Shown here: piece after piece, positions 8,395 through 16,353 of the stretch
How positions within the stretch are numbered: position 1 is the stretch's first letter
Layout of the letters: each line of letters begins with the position of its first letter
Assembly (NCBI GenBank): GCA_944363035.1
Contig: CALVTS010000013.1
Location: forward strand, 1 to 45,772
Origin: an uncultured Clostridia bacterium
Lineage (GTDB): Bacteria > Bacillota > Clostridia > Christensenellales > CAG-917
DNA length: 45,772 nt
Reading direction: 5' to 3'
The notes under the pieces: generated by a model
Seen by the model: the letters and a program-made list of their open reading frames with translations, nothing else
The model's database searches: none
What the model was told of the DNA's origin: nothing
Position numbers and translations under genes: made by a program

Positions 8395-8705
8395 CACCTC
8401 TAGAAAAAGGTTTGAATCTCGCACTCACATAATCAAGCGGATACCAGTACTTGCTGAACGTCGCTCGCGGGGCGAGGAGGGCGACTCGACGCGCACCGAG
8501 CCCGTGTATACTTAATTATCCGTCTAGCTTGCGAGATCGCAGATACGCGCCGCGACTTGCAAGAGCGGGCGCAAACGCCCGCTGTGCAAGTTTGGCTGAG
8601 CGGCGCGTGAAACCGTCTTCGAACAAGTGTACGTGGGAATCAAGCACGCTCCGAATAAGTGTACGTAAGAGTGGGGAAAAGGAGCGGGCGCGCAAGGGCA
8701 AAGTG

Positions 8706-8730
8706 AAAGCCGCTCTGATGAGCGGCTTTT
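8706..8730. terminator. Terminator-like hairpin downstream of the flavoprotein gene
   Basis: GCCGCTC and GAGCGGC around TGAT, with AAA on the left and TTTT on the right. It lies about 100 bases beyond the stop of the minus-strand gene at 8832. The U-tracts are short on both strands. Confidence 0.45.
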
Positions 8731-8831
8731 GCAATGTTCGGCGCGCACCGCGACGCGGCTGAGCGTACAGAGACGTTCGTGAGCAATCGTGGCAGGGCGT
8801 CTGACGCAGTATCACACAAAATGGCGGCGTT

Positions 8832-10163
8832 TTAGCGTTTGTAGTAACGCCTCATATTCACCTCCCAAGTATGACATATGCTGGAGTCATAGTTGCGGGG
8901 GATGTTGCGGGCGAAACGGTAGGCAAAGAGACTCTTTTGGAGGAGGTTGTTGACTTTGATGAGGGTGCGGAAATGACCGTAATCGGCGACGTTGATCTTG
9001 CGGATCGCCTCTTTGAGCCCGACGCGTAGGATCTTGCCTGCGGCAAGACACCCGACTTCCTCGTTGGTGAGCACTTCGGAGCCGAGGAGCCAATCCAACA
9101 TGGCGTCGGGGAAATTGAGCACGCCGCGTTTCAGGACGTCCACGGCGCAGTGCACCGCACCGAACTCGCGATAGACCTTGACCTGATAGCGCCACAGCCT
9201 GGACACCTTGAAGAGGTCCTCCTTTTTGACGCCGCGGGAGAGGTTCTCGCCCACGGTCTCTGCAAGGAGCTGACCCGCCAGCATACCGGAAGCGATGCCG
9301 CTCCCGAGCATGGGGATGGTCATGAATGCGCTGTCGCCCACAGCGGCATAGCCGTTTGCCACCATACGGGTGGAGGGATAGCGCACGGGGATGACGCACA
9401 TCTCGCCGCCGCGCACCACCTTTTCGCCGATGGTGGGATTGGTCTTTCTGAGGTCCTCGAGAGCGCGTTCGAGGTCATAGGAAGAGAGGCTCCCGAGCCT
9501 GCCCACCAGCACGTTGACGAGGGCGGGGTCGTTGTCCTGGATGACCCAGGAAATGCCCTGCTCGCCCATATGTTTGAGATAGACCTTGTTGGTATACTTG
9601 GGCGCGGGCGCGTCCGCATTCTTTTCGTAGAAAGCGCGGTACGCCACGAATATCTCGTTTTCCTTGTACTGGGAGATGCCGAACTCCTGGGGCATATCCT
9701 TTCTGACGGGAGAATCCGCGCCGAGGCTGTCCACGACCAGATCCGCCCTTTCCTCCCTGCCGTCCACGATGACGCCGACGACGGAGCCCTTTTCCACAAC
9801 GGGCTTTTGCACTTTCGCGCCGAAGACGAACTTCACGCCCGCCGCGACCGCGCGGTCATAGAGGATGCGGTTGAGGGGACGGCGCTCCACGGAATAATCC
9901 GCAGTTGCCTCGTCCTGACGGAACTCGCGCACCACCGCCCCGTGAGGGGAGATGAACGTCCAACTCTTTTTCTTGAAACTGCCGACGGGCATCTCGATGC
10001 CGAGACGTCTGAAAACGGAAGGGTTGACGTCGTCGTGCCAATCGTAGCGCATCTCGTCCAATGAGGGGGACTGCTCGAACACGACGACTTCAAAACTTAG
10101 CTTTGCGAGCTTCTCTGCGGCGACCATCCCGCCCATGCCCGCACCTGCGATGACTATCTTCAT
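8832..10163 (-). CDS. FAD-dependent oxidoreductase, geranylgeranyl reductase family
   Basis: 443 residues from the ATG at 10163, which follows GAGAGG. The N-terminal MKIVIAGAGMGGM is a Rossmann FAD-binding motif (GxGxxG), with E at the end of the second strand (VVVFEQ). GYAAVGDSAFMTIPMLGSGI near residue 280 matches the second FAD motif (GD) of geranylgeranyl reductase/PHBH-type flavoproteins. The family reduces prenyl double bonds or hydroxylates aromatic substrates. In an anaerobic clostridium, reduction of a polyprenyl or quinone-like substrate is the likelier guess. It is monocistronic on the minus strand with an unusual structured leader. Confidence 0.8.
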   Translation of the reverse strand: MKIVIAGAGMGGMVAAEKLAKLSFEVVVFEQSPSLDEMRYDWHDDVNPSVFRRLGIEMPVGSFKKKSWTFISPHGAVVREFRQDEATADYSVERRPLNRILYDRAVAAGVKFVFGAKVQKPVVEKGSVVGVIVDGREERADLVVDSLGADSPVRKDMPQEFGISQYKENEIFVAYRAFYEKNADAPAPKYTNKVYLKHMGEQGISWVIQDNDPALVNVLVGRLGSLSSYDLERALEDLRKTNPTIGEKVVRGGEMCVIPVRYPSTRMVANGYAAVGDSAFMTIPMLGSGIASGMLAGQLLAETVGENLSRGVKKEDLFKVSRLWRYQVKVYREFGAVHCAVDVLKRGVLNFPDAMLDWLLGSEVLTNEEVGCLAAGKILRVGLKEAIRKINVADYGHFRTLIKVNNLLQKSLFAYRFARNIPRNYDSSICHTWEVNMRRYYKR

Positions 10164-10175
10164 ATTACCTCTCAA

Positions 10176-10265
10176 TACAAACGGCGGCGACCGCCGCGTC
10201 TCCCCAGGAGACTCGAACTCCCTTTTCCCCGCGTGCAAACACGCGCGCAGGTCTTTTATGCAACT
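10176..10265 (-). promoter_or_regulatory. Structured leader with tRNA T-arm-like hairpin
   Basis: Read on the minus strand, the ~95 bases before the flavoprotein ribosome site form three consecutive hairpins: GCGTG/CACGC; GGGAG-TTCGAGT-CTCCT, which has the form of a tRNA T-arm; and CGGCGG/CCGCCG. No complete tRNA can be built because the 5' acceptor strand is missing. It may be a tRNA remnant used as leader, or a regulatory leader. A possible promoter, TTGCCA then TAAAAT 17 bases on, lies upstream near 10270-10300. Confidence 0.4.
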
Positions 10266-10368
10266 ATTTTATAATATTATCTGCCTTTTGGCAACTGGTT
10301 TTTGCTGTTGACCGTTTTGTTCCCTCTCCCCCCGTATGCGGCGGGAGGAAAGGGGGAATAATGGCGGC

Positions 10369-10842
10369 ATGGACATCGCGCGTCAGCTTGTAGTGGTATG
10401 TTTCGGCACCCCGTCCATCTCGGGGGATTCTCTCGGACCCGAAGTGGGCACTCTCCTGAAAGAGGACTCCCGCTTCCCCGCCTTCGTATACGGCACTCTG
10501 GACCGTCCCGTCACGGGCAGGAACATGGAAGAATGGATGACATTCGTCCGCGAAGCGCACGAGGGCGCGGTGGTGCTCGCGGTGGACGCGTGCCTCGGGG
10601 ACGCGGCGCACCTCGGGCGCATATCGGTGAGGAGCGACGGGGTGTGCCCCGCCGCCGTCGGAGGCAGGAAAAAGAGATTCGGAGACGTGGGCATAATCGC
10701 CGTGGTCGGAGACAAAAAAGGAGACGCTCTGACCGAACTTATGCAGGCAAACGCAGTTTATGTATCCGAATTGGCAGGTAAAGTTGCCGATTTGATAAAA
10801 CGTGCGGTGCAAAACTTGTCTCTTCGTCCCGCTGTTTTTTAA
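10369..10842 (+). CDS. yyaC: YyaC-family putative spore protease
   Basis: 157 residues from ATG 10369; an alternative ATG at 10336 would add 11 residues. The motif FGTPSISGDSLGPEVGTLL matches the YyaC (DUF1256) start, and VYGTLDRPVTG and LAVDACLG are the other family boxes. YyaC proteins are sporulation proteins related to the germination protease GPR, with a fold like hydrogenase-maturation peptidases. The gene supports an endospore former. It lies upstream of ftsH in the same direction, but ftsH has its own strong promoter. Confidence 0.85.
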   Translation: MDIARQLVVVCFGTPSISGDSLGPEVGTLLKEDSRFPAFVYGTLDRPVTGRNMEEWMTFVREAHEGAVVLAVDACLGDAAHLGRISVRSDGVCPAAVGGRKKRFGDVGIIAVVGDKKGDALTELMQANAVYVSELAGKVADLIKRAVQNLSLRPAVF

Positions 10843-10852
10843 TTTTGGTTTA

Positions 10853-10886
10853 ACTCCCGAAAGATATGCTTTTCAAAAAGCGGAGT
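10853..10886 (+). terminator. Possible terminator of yyaC
   Basis: AACTCC and GGAGTT flank an inner GCTTTT/AAAAGC stem, followed by TTTTCG. The stem is imperfect. It ends before the ftsH promoter at 10925. Confidence 0.4.
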
Positions 10887-10924
10887 TTTCGTCCGGGCGC
10901 GACGCGTCTTTTTGCTTGTCTGCG

Positions 10925-10953
10925 TTGACATTTTCGCTTTTAGTTTCTATAAT
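10925..10953 (+). promoter_or_regulatory. Consensus sigma-A promoter of ftsH
   Basis: Perfect TTGACA (10925-10930), 17-base spacer, perfect TATAAT (10948-10953). The predicted start near 10960 gives a leader of about 75 bases. Confidence 0.85.
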
Positions 10954-11034
10954 ATAGTGCATATTATTAAAATCGGGAGTTTGCGCGCGTTTCGCACTTT
11001 CCCGATTGCCGCCGAAGGGCGTGCGGGAGGCAAA

Positions 11035-13080
11035 ATGAAACCATCCACAAGACGTACCGTCATCATAATCTGCGTGGTCGTCCTCATACTGCTGGCGATA
11101 ATTCTCGCCGTCAGTCTTTCGGGGCCCGATCACGTCATATACAGCGAATTCATCAACGCGCTCAAAGAGGGGCGGATCGACGAGGTCTACTTCAACGGCT
11201 CCTACCGCATAGATTTCAGCCTCGTGGGAGAGGACGGGCTCAACTACTACACCTACTATCGCTCCGCCAACATGGAGCAGGTGATCGGGCTCATCGAGAG
11301 CAGTCCCACCAAGGTGGCTTACGACTTCAACGATCCGTCCAGCTCCTCCATGCTCTCCTCCCTGCTCATGCCCATCATCATGATAGTCCTGCTGGGAGTG
11401 CTCTTCTTCATCATCATGCGCAAGACCAACGGCGCGAACAACAAAGCCCTCAACTTCGGCAAGACCAAGGCGAACCAGGTGAGGGACAGCAAGGTGCGCT
11501 TCTCGGACGTGGCGGGCGCAGAGGAAGAAAAACAGGAATTGCAGGAGATCGTGGACTTTTTGAAAGACCCCAAGAAGTTTACCGCGATAGGCGCGCGTAT
11601 CCCCAAGGGCGTGTTGCTCGTGGGCCCTCCCGGGACGGGCAAGACCCTGTTTGCGAAAGCCGTGGCGGGAGAGGCAAACGTGCCCTTCTTCTCCATCAGC
11701 GGTTCCGATTTCGTGGAGATGTTCGTGGGCGTGGGCGCGTCCAGAGTGCGAGACCTCTTCGATCAGGCGAAACACAGTATGCCCTGCATCATCTTCATCG
11801 ACGAGATAGACGCCGTGGGCAGACAGAGGGGCGCGGGGCTCGGCGGCGGCAACGACGAGCGCGAACAGACCCTCAACCAGCTCCTCGTGCAAATGGACGG
11901 CTTTGAGTCCAACGACAGCATCATCGTGATGGCGGCGACCAACCGCGCGGACATCCTGGATCCCGCGCTCATGCGTCCCGGCAGATTCGACCGTCAGATA
12001 TACGTCAACATCCCCGACGTGAAAGGCAGAGAGGAGATATTCAAGGTGCACAGCCGCAACAAGCCTCTCTCCCCCGACATCAACTTCAAGAGCCTGGCGA
12101 GGCTGACCTCGGGGTTCACGGGCGCGGACATCGAGAACCTGCTCAACGAAGCCGCCATACTCGCGGCGCGCGCCAACAGGAAGCTCATCAACATGGAGGA
12201 CATCTCTGAGGCGATAAACAAAGTCATCGCCGGTCCCGCCAAGAAGAGCCGCGTGGTGACGGAGCGCGACAAGCGCATCACCGCCTATCACGAATCCGGG
12301 CACGCCATCATCGCAAAGCTCTCCAAAAACTGCGACACCGTGCACGAGGTGAGCATCATCCCCCGCGGTCAGGCGGCGGGATACACCATCACCCTGCCCG
12401 AAAACGACGACAACCACTACACCAAGCAGAAACTGCTGGATCAGATATGTATGATGCTGGGCGGCAGAGCGGCGGAAGAGATAGTGATAAAGGACGTCTC
12501 GGCGGGCGCGAGCAACGACATCCAGCGCGCGAGCAAGATCGCCCGCAAAATGGTCACCGAATGGGGTATGTCCGACGCCATCGGCAATATGTATCTCGGC
12601 GCGTCCGAGGAGGTGTTCCTGGGCAGGGACTATCAGACCCAGCTCAATTACAGCGACGAGATGGCGGCGAAGATAGACGGCGAGATAAAGTCCATCCTGG
12701 ACACGCAGTATCAAAACGCGCTCTCAATCCTGCGCGCAAACCGCGACATCATGGACAAGATGGTCAAGTTGCTCTACGAAAAGGAGACCATCTACGAAAA
12801 CGAGATCGACGCTCTCTTCGAGGGCGCGTCCTTGGAGGAGATCCTGAAAGCCTCGGACGGAGGCAAGACCTCCGCCGAAAAGAAGGCTCCCGCGCTTTCG
12901 GAACCTCCCGCGATCCCCGCAGGGACGGACAAGGCGAGCGAGCCCTCAAAGTCCTCCGAGGAAAATGACGCGGCTCCCTCCGATGAGGAAGGGAAGGACT
13001 CTCCCGAAAAGGAGACCGTCGCTCCCGCCGAGGAAGAGAAAAAAGACGCTCCCGAAAAGGGCGGCGAAAAGGACAAATAA
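11035..13080 (+). CDS. ftsH: ATP-dependent zinc metalloprotease FtsH
   Basis: 681 residues from ATG 11035, with GGGAGG at 11025-11030. Order: helix 1 (about 8-28), extracytoplasmic domain, helix 2 (about 110-127), AAA+ domain with Walker A GPPGTGKT near residue 198 and Walker [12 protein letters not shown], second region of homology [19 protein letters not shown], then the M41 protease domain with HESGH near 419-423 (zinc ligands and catalytic Glu). It degrades misassembled membrane and regulatory proteins as a hexamer. The last ~65 residues are a low-complexity tail rich in Glu, Lys, Ala, Pro and Ser. Confidence 0.97.
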   Translation: MKPSTRRTVIIICVVVLILLAIILAVSLSGPDHVIYSEFINALKEGRIDEVYFNGSYRIDFSLVGEDGLNYYTYYRSANMEQVIGLIESSPTKVAYDFNDPSSSSMLSSLLMPIIMIVLLGVLFFIIMRKTNGANNKALNFGKTKANQVRDSKVRFSDVAGAEEEKQELQEIVDFLKDPKKFTAIGARIPKGVLLVGPPGTGKTLFAKAVAGEANVPFFSISGSDFVEMFVGVGASRVRDLFDQAKHSMPCIIFIDEIDAVGRQRGAGLGGGNDEREQTLNQLLVQMDGFESNDSIIVMAATNRADILDPALMRPGRFDRQIYVNIPDVKGREEIFKVHSRNKPLSPDINFKSLARLTSGFTGADIENLLNEAAILAARANRKLINMEDISEAINKVIAGPAKKSRVVTERDKRITAYHESGHAIIAKLSKNCDTVHEVSIIPRGQAAGYTITLPENDDNHYTKQKLLDQICMMLGGRAAEEIVIKDVSAGASNDIQRASKIARKMVTEWGMSDAIGNMYLGASEEVFLGRDYQTQLNYSDEMAAKIDGEIKSILDTQYQNALSILRANRDIMDKMVKLLYEKETIYENEIDALFEGASLEEILKASDGGKTSAEKKAPALSEPPAIPAGTDKASEPSKSSEENDAAPSDEEGKDSPEKETVAPAEEEKKDAPEKGGEKDK

Positions 13081-13086
13081 CATCGC

Positions 13087-13107
13087 GGGGAGAGTGACGC
13101 TCTCCCC
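13087..13107 (+). terminator. Hairpin between ftsH and cysE
   Basis: GGGGAGAG and CTCTCCCC make a perfect 8-bp stem with loop TGACG, just after the ftsH stop. Only a weak TTTTTA follows some 15 bases later, so it may be an mRNA-stabilising or attenuating hairpin more than a full terminator. Confidence 0.5.
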
Positions 13108-13129
13108 CTCTCGTTCATAGGGTTTTTAT

Positions 13130-13897
13130 ATGGGAGAAATCAAGAGACACATCCCCTCGCTGAAAGAGATACGCGAGGCGAAACGCGCCGACCTGCGCGC
13201 CGTGATGGACAAGGACCCCGCCGCGACTTCGGAGTGGTCCGTGAAACACACCTACGCAGGATATAAGGCGCTTTCGGCTTATCGTCTGGCAAACAGACTG
13301 TACCTGAAAGGCTTCGTCACTCTGGCGAAGCTCGTCTCAAATCACGCGCGCAAGCATACGGGCGTGGAGATACACCCCGCCGCCACCCTGGGCAAGGGGA
13401 TCATGATAGACCACGGCAGCGGCGTCGTCATCGGCGAGACCGCAGAGGTCGGGGACGGATGCGTGCTCTATCAGGGGGTCACCCTGGGCGGCACGGGCAA
13501 GGACACCGGGAAACGCCACCCCACCCTGGAAAACGACGTCATGGTGAGCGCGGGCGCGAAAGTGCTCGGTCCCCTCACCGTAGGCGCGCATTCCAAGATA
13601 GGCGCGGGGAGCGTGGTGCTCCGCGACGTACCCCCCTACTCCACCGTTGTGGGAGTGCCCGGGCGCGTGGTGAAACAGGACGGACGCAGGGTCGCCGACA
13701 TGGATCAGGTGCTCCTGCCCGACCCCATACTTGCCGAGTTTCTGCGCATAAACCGCAGATTGCAGGAGCTCGAACGCGCGGCGGGCATCACGGACGCCGC
13801 AGGTTTGAGCGTCTCGGAGGGAGAGGGCGCCGCCGAAAAAGCCGCCGAAAAAGCCGCGATAAAAGAGTTTGAGGAAGGGGGAGAGGAAGACAGATGA
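13130..13897 (+). CDS. cysE: Serine O-acetyltransferase
   Basis: 255 residues. A helical N-terminal part (about 1-75) is followed by a left-handed beta-helix with hexapeptide repeats: EIHPAATLGKGIMIDHGSGVVIGETAEVGDGC, then VTLGGTGKDTGKRHPTL and VPGRVV. The His in DHGSGVVIGETA is the usual catalytic-site marker of CysE. It makes O-acetylserine for cysteine synthesis. The C-terminus after residue ~225 is an added Ala/Glu/Lys tail. The ribosome site is weak. The stop overlaps the cysS ATG by 4 bases, so the two cysteine genes form one operon. Confidence 0.93.
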   Translation: MGEIKRHIPSLKEIREAKRADLRAVMDKDPAATSEWSVKHTYAGYKALSAYRLANRLYLKGFVTLAKLVSNHARKHTGVEIHPAATLGKGIMIDHGSGVVIGETAEVGDGCVLYQGVTLGGTGKDTGKRHPTLENDVMVSAGAKVLGPLTVGAHSKIGAGSVVLRDVPPYSTVVGVPGRVVKQDGRRVADMDQVLLPDPILAEFLRINRRLQELERAAGITDAAGLSVSEGEGAAEKAAEKAAIKEFEEGGEEDR

Positions 13898-15288
13898 AGA
13901 TATACAACACACTCACGAAACGCAAGGAAGATTTTGTCCCTCTCAACGGCAATTCCGTGCATATGTACGCGTGCGGGATCACCGTCTCGGGCGACGCGCA
14001 CATCGGACACGCCTATCAGGCGCTCATCTACGACATCATCCGCAAATATCTCCAGAAGAAGGGCTACGATGTCACCTACGCACGCAACTATACGGACGTG
14101 GACGACAAGATAATCGCCCGCTCCCGCGAGACGGGCATCCCCGCCGACGAGTACGCCGAGATGATGATAAAGAAGATAGACGCCGAGATGCGCGCCCTCA
14201 AAGTGGACGACCCCGACATCTGGCTGAAAGCCACCGCGACCATGCAGGGCATAGAGGACTTCATCTCCGAGCTCATAAAGAAGGGGCACGCCTACGCCAC
14301 ACCCGAGGGAGACGTATACTTCGCGGTGGATTCCTTCCCCGGCTACGGAAAGCTGTCGGGCAGGAACCTCGAGGACGCGAGAGAGAGCGTGCGCATAGAA
14401 AACGAGGAAAACAAACGCAATCCCCTGGATTTCGCCCTTTGGAAATCCGCCAAACCCGGCGAACCCTTCTGGCACTCTCCCTGGGGGGACGGCAGACCGG
14501 GCTGGCACATAGAGTGCTCCGCGATGAATATGCAGGCGTTCGGCGAACAGATCGACATCCACGGCGGCGGCAGGGACCTCATCTTCCCCCACCACGAAAA
14601 CGAGATCGCGCAGACGGAAGCCCTCACGGGCAAGCAGTTTGCAAAATACTGGATACACAACGGGCTCATCAAGGTCAACGGACAGAAGATGAGCAAATCC
14701 CTCGGCAACAGCCTCCTCCTTTGCGACCTGCTTGAAAAATACTCTCCCGAGGTCATCAAGTTCGCCCTGCTCCAAACCAATTACCGCGGGGACATCAACG
14801 TGACGGACTCCCTCTTCCCCGAGGCGGAAAAGCATATGCTTGGGTTCTATCGCGTGCTCGCGGACGCCAAGCGCGCGGGCGCGGCTCTCGACGGCGTATG
14901 CGCCGAGATAGACCGCGGGTTCGACTCCGCCATGGACGACGACTTCAACACAGCAAAAGCGCTTGCCGACCTCTTCGGCATATTCAAGTCTGCGGCGGCG
15001 AAACTGCGCGAGGGGGACGTGAAGGGCGCAAACGACATCCTGGGACAGACGGTGAAGACCTATTCCCTGCTCGGGCTGTTCGTCTCCTCCCCCGAAGAGT
15101 TCGTCGCCGACTACGAGAAAAAACACGGCTCGGCGGCGCCCGAGAACGTGCTCGCCCTCGTCAGAAAACGCGCGGAAGCCAAAGCCGCAAAGGACTGGGC
15201 GACGGCGGACGCCATTCGCGCCGAACTTCTCGGTATGGGCTGGGCGGTGAAGGACACCAAGGATGGTCCCGTGCCCGAAAAACTCTGA
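13894..15288 (+). CDS. cysS: Cysteinyl-tRNA synthetase
   Basis: 464 residues, normal length. Class I synthetase: the zinc Cys and HIGH motif are in YACGITVSGDAHIGHAY, TDVDDKI follows, the zinc and active-site segment is WHIECSAM, HGGGRDLIFPHHENE is the conserved zinc/His box, and KMSKS is near residue 267. The C-terminal helical domain (DALR-like) binds tRNA-Cys. The start overlaps the cysE stop (ATGA), the same cysE-cysS pairing found in many Firmicutes. Confidence 0.97.
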   Translation: MKIYNTLTKRKEDFVPLNGNSVHMYACGITVSGDAHIGHAYQALIYDIIRKYLQKKGYDVTYARNYTDVDDKIIARSRETGIPADEYAEMMIKKIDAEMRALKVDDPDIWLKATATMQGIEDFISELIKKGHAYATPEGDVYFAVDSFPGYGKLSGRNLEDARESVRIENEENKRNPLDFALWKSAKPGEPFWHSPWGDGRPGWHIECSAMNMQAFGEQIDIHGGGRDLIFPHHENEIAQTEALTGKQFAKYWIHNGLIKVNGQKMSKSLGNSLLLCDLLEKYSPEVIKFALLQTNYRGDINVTDSLFPEAEKHMLGFYRVLADAKRAGAALDGVCAEIDRGFDSAMDDDFNTAKALADLFGIFKSAAAKLREGDVKGANDILGQTVKTYSLLGLFVSSPEEFVADYEKKHGSAAPENVLALVRKRAEAKAAKDWATADAIRAELLGMGWAVKDTKDGPVPEKL

Positions 15289-15319
15289 AAACGGGTTTTA
15301 TCGCATCGTTTTTGACTTT

Positions 15320-15354
15320 CGGACTGCCTTTTTGGGCGGTCCGATTTGTTTTTT
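15320..15354 (+). terminator. Intrinsic terminator after cysS
   Basis: CGGACTGCC pairs with GGCGGTCCG (one wobble pair), followed by ATTTGTTTTTT. Confidence 0.8.
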
Positions 15355-15527
15355 GCGACAGAAACGAGGACCGCGACAGCGGAAAAGCGTTTCTCTTTTT
15401 GCGCTCACAACCAATAAAGATATTTCGCCTGCGGCTTTCCGCGACGGGACGCGGAGCAGGCGGGCGGAGAGCGCCGAGTCGCGCGCGAAAGAAAAATTTT
15501 TAACTATCACTAATGTTTTTTCCGCAT

Positions 15528-15556
15528 TTGCGTATACGCGCGCCGTGTGATATAGT
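15528..15556 (+). promoter_or_regulatory. Promoter of the cvpA-like operon
   Basis: TTGCGT (15528-15533), 17-base spacer, TATAGT (15551-15556). The ribosome site GAAAGGAG lies between 15570 and 15580, before ATG 15586. Confidence 0.65.
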
Positions 15557-15585
15557 ATATGTTGATATAGTATGAAAGGAGTCCT

Positions 15586-16335
15586 ATGTTTACTCTAAAC
15601 CTCATAGCCGCCGCAGACTGGTATGCCGATGTCGCGCTCGCCGCGCTTCTTGCTCTGGTGCTTCTCGGCGGGATCATCAAAGGATTCTCGCGGTCTACGA
15701 AAGGGTTGTTCGTGTCCGTCTTTGTCGTATGCGTATCCCTCCTGCTCACGGGGCTCACGATGGACCCTGCGGCAGAGGGTCCGATGGGCACGGCTATAAG
15801 CGACGGGCTCACCTCCGCGTCGCAGGACTGGGGTCCCGCGTTCAACACCCCCGTCACCGTGACGGAGGACGGCGCATACTGCATCATGGTGGGGGACGTC
15901 CCCACCCCTCTCAACAACGACAACTTCGGCTTCAAGGGGCTCATCGCGGGCTTTATCGCGGACAAGTTCCATGTGGAAGAAGGCGTGTCCGTGGCGGGAG
16001 CGGCGGTGTCCAGCATAACCAGCGTGTGCGTGGCGGCGATAATGTTCCTCGTTTTCGCCATCGGGTTCACCCTCGTGTTCTTCGTGATACGCCGCATAGC
16101 CGCGCCCATGGCGAAAGCCACCCTGCCCGGGGTCAGATTTCTTGACAGGCTTCTGGGCGCGCTGTTCAGCGTGCTGGTGGGGCTGGTGTTCGTCTGGGTG
16201 GTGTTCGCGATAATCGCCGCCATCGGGGAGCCTGCCGCCCCCGCGCGGGACTATCTGGCAAATTCCGCCTTCGCGGGACTGCTGTACAACCACAATCCGA
16301 TCTCTACTCTGTTCACGAGCGTATTCGGTTCGTGA
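15586..16335 (+). CDS. CvpA-family membrane protein
   Basis: 249 residues with about four hydrophobic segments: ~12-32, ~42-60, ~135-160 and ~190-215. DRLLGALFSVLVGLVFVWVVF resembles the third-helix region of CvpA/colicin-V-production proteins, where the Asp-Arg-Gly pattern is conserved. An extra loop of about 70 residues separates helices 2 and 3. CvpA proteins are poorly understood and have been tied to envelope stress. The gene ends 18 bases before the next one, in the same direction. Confidence 0.65.
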   Translation: MFTLNLIAAADWYADVALAALLALVLLGGIIKGFSRSTKGLFVSVFVVCVSLLLTGLTMDPAAEGPMGTAISDGLTSASQDWGPAFNTPVTVTEDGAYCIMVGDVPTPLNNDNFGFKGLIAGFIADKFHVEEGVSVAGAAVSSITSVCVAAIMFLVFAIGFTLVFFVIRRIAAPMAKATLPGVRFLDRLLGALFSVLVGLVFVWVVFAIIAAIGEPAAPARDYLANSAFAGLLYNHNPISTLFTSVFGS

Positions 16336-16353
16336 ACCAAAGCGAGGTTATAA

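Larger units (their letters stand above)
7712..8831. other. Gene-free interval of repeats and hairpins
   Basis: No credible gene. It holds four 32-bp repeat units, the right arm of the inverted repeat, isolated 32-bp units at 8190-8250 and 8624-8672, a 15-bp perfect hairpin at 8360-8394, a partial copy of the arm's CTTGCAAGAG...TGTGCAAG hairpin near 8550-8600, and a terminator-like hairpin at 8706-8730. The plus strand is C-rich around 8285-8340. Confidence 0.7.

Noticed and set aside
10190..10265. Complete tRNA-Ser or tRNA-Leu
   Set aside because: Only the T-arm and a long-variable-arm-like hairpin can be built; no 5' acceptor or anticodon arm fits.
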